Source: Carnobacterium iners
GTDB taxonomy: Bacteria; Bacillota; Bacilli; Lactobacillales; Carnobacteriaceae
DNA: 64,000 nucleotides
Direction: 5' to 3'
Assembly: GCF_900177385.1 (NCBI RefSeq)
Contig: NZ_FXBJ01000002.1
Span: 1,058,001 to 1,122,000, forward strand
The position numbers and the translations under genes are program-made. The stretch's first letter is position 1, and the number at the start of each line of letters is the position of its first letter. Shown in pieces: positions 59,166 through 64,000 of this stretch. The notes under the pieces are model-generated. The model did not search any database, was not told where the DNA came from, and was given only the letters and a program-made list of their open reading frames with translations.

Positions 59166-61784
59166 ATGGCTGAAAAATACGTTTATAACTTTAAAGAAGG
59201 TAAAAAAGAAATGAAAGAATTACTTGGTGGTAAAGGAGCAAACTTAGCTGAAATGACAAAGCTATCCTTGCCTGTCCCTCCAGGATTCACATTGACTACA
59301 GAAAGTTGTAAGCGTTTTTTGTCTGAAGGTCAAACGATTTGGGCTAGTTTAGATAATGAAATAGAGAGTCACTTAAAAGAGCTAGAACAGATAACAAATA
59401 AAAAATTTTCAGATAGAGAAAATCCTTTACTTTTATCTGTACGCTCAGGTGCAGCTCACTCGATGCCAGGAATGATGGATACTATTTTAAATTTAGGGTT
59501 AAATGATCGCTCAGTCATTGGTCTAGCAAAAACCACTGCTAATGAACGTTTTGCTTATGATAGTTACCGTCGTTTCATCCAGATGTTCTCAGATGTAGTC
59601 TTAGAGATTCCTAAAGTACATTTTGAGACAATAATAGAAAAAACGAAGAAAAAAAAGGGAGTCGAATTAGATAAAGAACTTGATGGGAATGATTTAAAAG
59701 AGATTGTAAAAAAATACAAAGAAGTTTATTTAAGAGAAACAAAAGAAGAATTCCCACAAGAACCAATAGTGCAATTGAGATTAGCTATTAAGGCGGTATT
59801 TGCTTCATGGAATAATCCTAGAGCAGTATTTTACAGAGAAATGCAAGGCATCTCTAAATTAAATGGAACAGCTGTCACTATCCAAGCAATGATTTTTGGG
59901 AATAAAGGCGACTCTTCTGGTACGGGGGTAGTTTTTACTAGAAACCCTTTAAATGGTGATAAGAAATTATTTGGTGAGTTTTTATTGAACGCGCAAGGAG
60001 AAGATGTTGTTGCAGGCATTCGTACGCCAAATGAAATAGCTGAATTGAAAGTATTGATGCCAAAAGGGTACCAACAATTAAAAGAAGCTGCAAAAACGCT
60101 TGAAAATCATTACAAAGATATGCAAGACATCGAATTTACTATTGAAGACAATACGTTCTATTTATTACAAACAAGGAATGGTAAAAGAACAGCCCAAGCA
60201 GCTATTTGTATTGCTGTCGATTTACATAAAGAAGGCAAAATAACTAAAGAAGAAGCTTTAATGCGTGTTAAGCCACAACAATTAGAACAATTACTGCACC
60301 CTAACTTTGCTTTAAAAGCGATTGAACAAGCAACTCATATAGCAAAAGGACTTGCAGCTTCTCCTGGTGCAGCCTCAGGAAGAATTTGTTTTACCGCTGA
60401 AGCAGTAGAAGCAGCTTATGAAAAAGGGATAAAAACTATTTTAGTAAGACAGGAAACGTCTCCTGAAGATATTTCTGGCATGGTGAAGGCAGAAGGAATA
60501 TTGACAGCCAGGGGTGGAATGACTTCTCATGCTGCAGTAGTCGCTCGTGGCATGGGTAAATGCTGTGTTGCTGGTTGTTCAGAGGTGACAATCAATGAAG
60601 AAGAAAAGACGTTAAAATATAAAGGTGGAATTTTATATGAAGGAGACTTGCTTTCCTTAGATGGTTCAACGGGAATGGTCTATCTTGATGATATAGAAAA
60701 AACAAAGCCAGCTTTAGGAGGCAAATTCACTGAGTTAATGGGTTGGGTTGACGAAATAAAAACAATGGCCGTTCGAGCTAATGCAGATACACCAGAAGAT
60801 GCAAAGCAAGCGCTAGAGTTTAAAGCAGAAGGAATTGGACTGATTAGAACAGAGCATATGTTTTTTAAAGAAGATCGTATTTCTTCAGTTAGAAGAGTGA
60901 TCTTAGCTGGGACTGTTCAAGAACGAGCAAAGGCGTTAGGCGAACTATTGCCTATGCAAAAAGATGATTTTTACCAAATTTATCAAGTCGTGGAAGAACG
61001 TCCTGTGACGATTCGCCTGTTAGATCCACCCTTACATGAATTCATACCTGTTAAAGCAGAAGAAATTCGCCAGTTAGCTGAGACGATGTCGCTAAGTGAA
61101 GAGAAATTAAAGGACCGCATCACTGAATTGAACGAAGTAAACCCAATGCTGGGACACCGTGGTGTTCGTTTAGGTATAACGTATCCCGAAATTAGTAGAA
61201 TGCAAGTTAGAGCGATTATGGAAGCGGCTCTCGAGTTTAAGATAATTAGTAAGATTGAGGTCCAACCAGAGATCATGGTTCCGCTAATCAGTGATGTTAA
61301 AGAATTGGTCTATATTAAAAAAGAAATAGAAGACGAAATTAAAAAAGTCTTCATAGAGAAGGGCCAAACTCTGACTTACCATATTGGAACAATGATTGAA
61401 GTTCCGCGAGCTGCATTAACAGCTGATAAAATCGCAAAAGAAGCTGATTTCTTCAGTTTTGGAACCAATGATTTAACTCAAATGGGCTTTGGTTTTTCAA
61501 GAGACGATTCTGGAAGTTTTATTTCTGAATATATAGAGAAAAATATTTTAGAAAAAGGGCCATTTGATACGATTGATCAAGAAGGGATTGGTCAATTAGT
61601 AAAAATAGCTATTGAAAAAGGGCGCCAAGCGAAGCCAAACTTTAAAATAGGGATTTGTGGAGAACATGGTGGAGATCCAGCCTCTATTGAGTTCTTCCAA
61701 CAATTAGGATTAAACTACGTTTCTTGCTCTCCCTTTCGTGTACCAATTGCCCGCTTAGCTGCAGCTCAAGCTGCTATAAAATAG
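59166..61784 (+). CDS. ppdK: Pyruvate, phosphate dikinase
   Basis: PPDK reversibly converts pyruvate, ATP and Pi to PEP, AMP and PPi. It has 872 aa, the normal length, with three domains: the N-terminal ATP-grasp domain (KKEMKELLGGKGANLAEM, SVRSGAAHSMPGMMDTILNLG, TGVVFTRNPLNGDKKLFGEFL), the phospho-His swivelling domain with catalytic His in ARGGMTSHAAVVARGMGKCCVAGC (near residue 455), and the C-terminal PEP/pyruvate TIM barrel (GIGLIRTEHMFF, GHRGVRLGITYPEI, FFSFGTNDLTQMGFGFSRDD, GICGEHGGDP with the catalytic Cys). The Thr two residues before the catalytic His is the target of PDRP, encoded just upstream. Its 3' end is followed by a hairpin terminator. Confidence 0.97.
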   Translation: MAEKYVYNFKEGKKEMKELLGGKGANLAEMTKLSLPVPPGFTLTTESCKRFLSEGQTIWASLDNEIESHLKELEQITNKKFSDRENPLLLSVRSGAAHSMPGMMDTILNLGLNDRSVIGLAKTTANERFAYDSYRRFIQMFSDVVLEIPKVHFETIIEKTKKKKGVELDKELDGNDLKEIVKKYKEVYLRETKEEFPQEPIVQLRLAIKAVFASWNNPRAVFYREMQGISKLNGTAVTIQAMIFGNKGDSSGTGVVFTRNPLNGDKKLFGEFLLNAQGEDVVAGIRTPNEIAELKVLMPKGYQQLKEAAKTLENHYKDMQDIEFTIEDNTFYLLQTRNGKRTAQAAICIAVDLHKEGKITKEEALMRVKPQQLEQLLHPNFALKAIEQATHIAKGLAASPGAASGRICFTAEAVEAAYEKGIKTILVRQETSPEDISGMVKAEGILTARGGMTSHAAVVARGMGKCCVAGCSEVTINEEEKTLKYKGGILYEGDLLSLDGSTGMVYLDDIEKTKPALGGKFTELMGWVDEIKTMAVRANADTPEDAKQALEFKAEGIGLIRTEHMFFKEDRISSVRRVILAGTVQERAKALGELLPMQKDDFYQIYQVVEERPVTIRLLDPPLHEFIPVKAEEIRQLAETMSLSEEKLKDRITELNEVNPMLGHRGVRLGITYPEISRMQVRAIMEAALEFKIISKIEVQPEIMVPLISDVKELVYIKKEIEDEIKKVFIEKGQTLTYHIGTMIEVPRAALTADKIAKEADFFSFGTNDLTQMGFGFSRDDSGSFISEYIEKNILEKGPFDTIDQEGIGQLVKIAIEKGRQAKPNFKIGICGEHGGDPASIEFFQQLGLNYVSCSPFRVPIARLAAAQAAIK

Positions 61785-62300
61785 TGTTAAATCAAATAAA
61801 AAAAGGGACTAGATGCTTGATTATTAAGTAAATATATCTAATAAAGACAATTCTTATGAAAAATGACTAAGTAAATTTTATTATTTCAAAAATGATTAAC
61901 TAAAAAAACAGAGCAGACTAAAACTTAGTCTGCTCTGTTTTTGTTCATAAAGAGTAATTTAGGGTAAGAAAGTTTTATTTTAGTTACAGTTTTAAGTGAA
62001 TACGAGTATACTTTAAGGAAGGAGTTTAAGGAAGAGAGAAAAAATAACTTATTCTATAAAATATAAGGAAGATTGGGCTTTTATTAATAAGAACACGATG
62101 TGAATCAATTGAATGAAAAAGAAATAGTGTCATTGGTTGTAAAGATAATAAGCTTATTATTAAAGTAGGGTTCGTAAGATAGATAACTGTGTTGTTTCTT
62201 TTTGTAAGTAGCTAGTTATAGTGGGTTTCGAGCAAGAAAATAATTTTCAAGTAAAACAATCCTTATATTAAAAACTATTTTCATAAGAAGGGTGAGATAA
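61785..62300. other. 516-bp gap after ppdK
   Basis: Besides the terminator listed at 61906-61944, I see no gene. The rest is AT-rich and includes the promoter region of the LURP-one gene, whose hexamers I cannot place with confidence; its ribosome binding site is AAGGGTG before ATG 62301. Confidence 0.5.
61906..61944 (+). terminator. Terminator downstream of ppdK
   Basis: AACAGAGCAGACTAA pairs perfectly with TTAGTCTGCTCTGTT around AAAC-type loop, followed by TTT; about 120 nt after the ppdK stop. Confidence 0.8.
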
Positions 62301-62792
62301 ATGAATTATTACATTAAACAGAAACTTTTTTCTTGGAAAGATAAATTTATGGTAAAAAATAGTCTAGGTCAAGATGTTTATTCAGTAGAAGGTGAACTTC
62401 TATCGTGGGGTAAAAAACTACATGTAAAAGATAAAAACGGAAAAGAAGTCTTGTATATTGAACAACAACTCTGGAAGTTTTTACCTACCTATTCATTATG
62501 CATTGACGGTAAAGAACAAGCAAAAATAAGTAAAGATTTTACTTTTTTCAAGCCATCCTATACGATTGAAGGGCCCTCTTGGCAAGTAGAAGGGTCTATT
62601 TGGGAACACAATTATCAGATAGTTAACAATCAAGGAATAGTTGCAGATATTTCTAAAGAATGGCTGACGTGGGGAGACTCTTATGCCTTAGATATCAAGG
62701 ATGAATCGCATGCATTATTAGCTTTAGGTGCGATTATCGTGATTGATTGTGTAATGTCAAGTCAACAAAGTACCGCAAATAGTGGATTGTAG
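62301..62792 (+). CDS. LURP-one-related (tubby-like fold) protein
   Basis: The 163-aa protein belongs to the LURP-one/YxjI family: YYIKQKLFSWKDKFMVKNSLGQDVYSVEGELLSWGKKLHVKD, then repeated beta-strands KEVLYIEQQLWKFLPTYSLCIDG and FKPSYTIEGPSWQVEGSIWEHNYQIVNNQG. It ends in DESHALLALGAIIVIDCVMSS. The fold resembles scramblases/phosphoinositide binders in eukaryotes; the bacterial role is unknown. It is monocistronic, with GGGTGAG before the ATG. Confidence 0.8.
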   Translation: MNYYIKQKLFSWKDKFMVKNSLGQDVYSVEGELLSWGKKLHVKDKNGKEVLYIEQQLWKFLPTYSLCIDGKEQAKISKDFTFFKPSYTIEGPSWQVEGSIWEHNYQIVNNQGIVADISKEWLTWGDSYALDIKDESHALLALGAIIVIDCVMSSQQSTANSGL

Positions 62793-62891
62793 AAAGAATA
62801 ATGCTTGAAAAAAGCTAGCTAAAAGAATAGTTATAACAAATTTCTACTAATCGTATTATCTTAAAAGCTGTTTTTTGAAAAATCAAATAAA

Positions 62892-62920
62892 TTGACAAGG
62901 TGAAATCCGATTGTTAAGAT
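62892..62920 (+). promoter_or_regulatory. Promoter upstream of the Cys-rich small ORF
   Basis: TTGACA (62892-62897), 17 bp, TAAGAT (62915-62920). The start of transcription would be about 55 nt before the small ORF. Confidence 0.6.
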
Positions 62921-62981
62921 TAATTTACTCATAATAAAGAGATTTTAAAATAAGCTAATAACCAAAAGGAGGAAGCCAAAA

Positions 62982-63077
62982 ATGTGCTGTGAAACTAGGT
63001 TGTGTTTTCGATGTTATGCGAGTGACCCATGTGAACAGTTACAGTCTTTCAAAATGGCTTCTAGTATACTGCCTTAA
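62982..63077 (+). CDS. Candidate 31-aa cysteine-rich peptide (small ORF)
   Basis: ATG 62982 to TAA 63077 encodes 31 residues; the first 17, MCCETRLCFRCYASDPC, contain five cysteines (positions 2, 3, 8, 11, 17) including one CxxC. AAAGGAGG lies 8-9 nt upstream, a clear promoter precedes it and a terminator follows at 63200. I do not recognise a family. It may be a small secreted or regulatory peptide, a Cys-codon leader peptide controlling the oppA-like gene by attenuation, or a chance frame. Confidence 0.4.
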   Translation: MCCETRLCFRCYASDPCEQLQSFKMASSILP

Positions 63078-63199
63078 TTAGTTTAATCTATATAAATCGT
63101 TCTCTGTGTATTTTTTTGACTGATAGAGGGTGCATCGAATAGATTATAATGACTTAAGTGTCCTTAGTTTAACCATATTTAAAGAATGTTTTCTGTGTG

Positions 63200-63229
63200 C
63201 ATGAGTTTTAATAACTCATGTATTTTTTT
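63200..63229 (+). terminator. Terminator before the oppA-like gene
   Basis: CATGAGT (63200-63206) pairs with ACTCATG (63214-63220), followed by TATTTTTTT. It lies about 105 nt before the oppA-like start, so it either ends the small-ORF transcript or acts as an attenuator. Confidence 0.75.
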
Positions 63230-63334
63230 GGTTTTTAACTAATGATGGAAGTTAAAAAGATGGTAATTAAATCAATTTTAGTACTAACTAATTAAAATGC
63301 TAACTATTATACTAAAAAAAGAGGAGTAAAAAAG

Positions 63335-64000
63335 ATGACTAAAAATAAAGAAACAAGCTTAGTTATACTAGCTGCACTAACTGTAGTTATAGGCGGCTGT
63401 GCAACGAATACGGATAAAGAGAAGACTAACAATAATAAAGAAGAAAATCAAATCCTTAATATAGCCGCGGATTCAGAAATGGATACAATGGATACGACGA
63501 TTTCTACGACCAACTTTACCGCAATGAACAATGTCTTTGATGGATTGCTTTCCTATGATTTATCCGGTGAAATAGTACCAGCAGACGCAAAAAACATGCC
63601 GGAAATTTCAGAAGATGGATTAACCTACACCTTTAATATTCGTGAAGACGCTAATTGGTCAAATGGAACGCCAGTTACAGCGGCTGACTATCAATTTGCT
63701 TGGCAAAGAATGGTTGATCCTGCTAATGGCTCTGGATATGCTTATTTATTTTCAGGAATTATAAAAAATGCAGAAGCTATCTTAGCTAGTGAAAAGACGG
63801 TTGATGAATTAGGAATTGAAGCTGTAGGAGATAAAAGAGTCAAAGTAACATTAGAACAACCAGTACCTTACTTTATTAACCTGTTAACCATTCCGCCTTA
63901 TTTTCCACAAAACGAAGCTTATGTGACTGAACAAAGTGAAAATTACGGCTTAAGTGCTGAGACAACCATTTACAATGGACCATTTGTCTTATCAGATTGG
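63335..64000 (+). CDS. oppA: Oligopeptide ABC transporter substrate-binding protein (3' end outside window)
   Basis: The first 222 residues are visible and the frame is still open at the window end. A lipoprotein signal ends in the lipobox VVIGGC (Cys about residue 22), followed by a Lys/Asn-rich linker. The SBP_bac_5 fold shows LNIAADSEMDTMDTTISTTN, VFDGLLSYDLSGEIVPADAK, MPEISEDGLTYTFNIREDANWSNGTPVTAADYQFAWQRMVDP and VKVTLEQPVPYFINLLTIPPYFPQNEAYV. This is the OppA/DppE type that binds peptides at the cell surface. The ribosome binding site is GAGGAG before ATG 63335. Confidence 0.9.
   Translation, partial: MTKNKETSLVILAALTVVIGGCATNTDKEKTNNNKEENQILNIAADSEMDTMDTTISTTNFTAMNNVFDGLLSYDLSGEIVPADAKNMPEISEDGLTYTFNIREDANWSNGTPVTAADYQFAWQRMVDPANGSGYAYLFSGIIKNAEAILASEKTVDELGIEAVGDKRVKVTLEQPVPYFINLLTIPPYFPQNEAYVTEQSENYGLSAETTIYNGPFVLSDW

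Noticed and set aside
63100-63120. Possible promoter TTGACT...TATAAT ahead of the oppA-like gene (63115-63150)
   Set aside because: The spacing is about 23 bp, too long for a sigma-A promoter, and I could not place another -35.

Overview
The window is low-GC Gram-positive DNA with strong AGGAGG-type ribosome binding sites, many cre-like sites and lipoprotein-type ABC transporters. The gene set points to a lactic acid bacterium of the Lactobacillales: an H2O2-forming GlpO, an FMN lactate oxidase, an Mga-type regulator, a heterodimeric multidrug ABC pair, and CcpN with PPDK. Carnobacteriaceae (Carnobacterium or a relative) is my best guess; this rests on overall gene resemblance and was not tested by any search. 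No tRNA, rRNA, CRISPR array, prophage or replication origin was found.

Layout. 1-3.5 kb: the 3' end of a disulfide-oxidoreductase gene, a convergent FAD protein, and an IS200/IS605-type element with an intact TnpA and a decayed TnpB. 3.9-11.2 kb: a glycerol block made of a frameshifted Npr/Nox-like flavoprotein, an Mga-like regulator, glpK, glpO and glpF. 11.2-14.1 kb: tag, a cupin and a DegV protein, separated by gaps containing GACAAGT inverted repeats. 14.1-22.9 kb: nucleoside salvage with deoD and a Crp/Fnr regulator on the minus strand, then deoB, a BMP-type nucleoside ABC transporter (four genes) and a purine permease on the plus strand. 23-34.1 kb: galactoside utilisation, with a LacI regulator separated by a 1.5-kb gene-free gap from lacZ, a three-gene sugar ABC importer without its ATPase, and a GH36 alpha-galactosidase. 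34.2-38.4 kb: a decayed sulfurtransferase, a zinc-ribbon membrane protein, a formaldehyde-detoxification pair, and a pRiA4b ORF-3-like protein. 38.8-46.9 kb: topoisomerase III, an ArsR-type regulator, a heterodimeric ABC exporter and purH. 47-50 kb: a broken TauE/SafE-like permease fused by decay to a damaged fchA, then fhs. 50-53 kb: lactate oxidase, a small membrane-protein fragment and a decayed mupG. 53-57.5 kb: a metallophosphoesterase, a two-gene ABC exporter and a membrane diguanylate cyclase. 57.6-61.8 kb: ccpN-ppsR-ppdK. 62.3-64 kb: a LURP-one protein, a possible 31-codon Cys-rich small gene, and the start of an oppA-like gene that runs off the end.

How it works together. The window is mostly catabolic and salvage metabolism under catabolite control. 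Glycerol enters by GlpF, is phosphorylated by GlpK and oxidised by GlpO with H2O2 formation. Nucleosides enter by the BMP transporter and are split by DeoD, and the pentose phosphate is isomerised by DeoB. Galactosides are imported and cut by LacZ and the GH36 enzyme. PPDK and its bifunctional regulator PpsR, with the CcpN repressor upstream, form a pyruvate/PEP switch. Fhs, FchA (damaged) and PurH touch one-carbon and purine metabolism.

At least six loci are degenerate or frameshifted (tnpB, the Npr-like gene, the sulfurtransferase, the TauE/SafE permease, fchA at its 5' end, and mupG), so gene decay is a clear theme. I did not find an unmistakable new multi-gene system. The least explained items are the Cys-rich mini-gene near 63.0 kb, the 1.5-kb silent region upstream of lacZ, the GACAAGT repeats, and the glycerol-operon flavoprotein that lacks the Npr/Nox catalytic residues.
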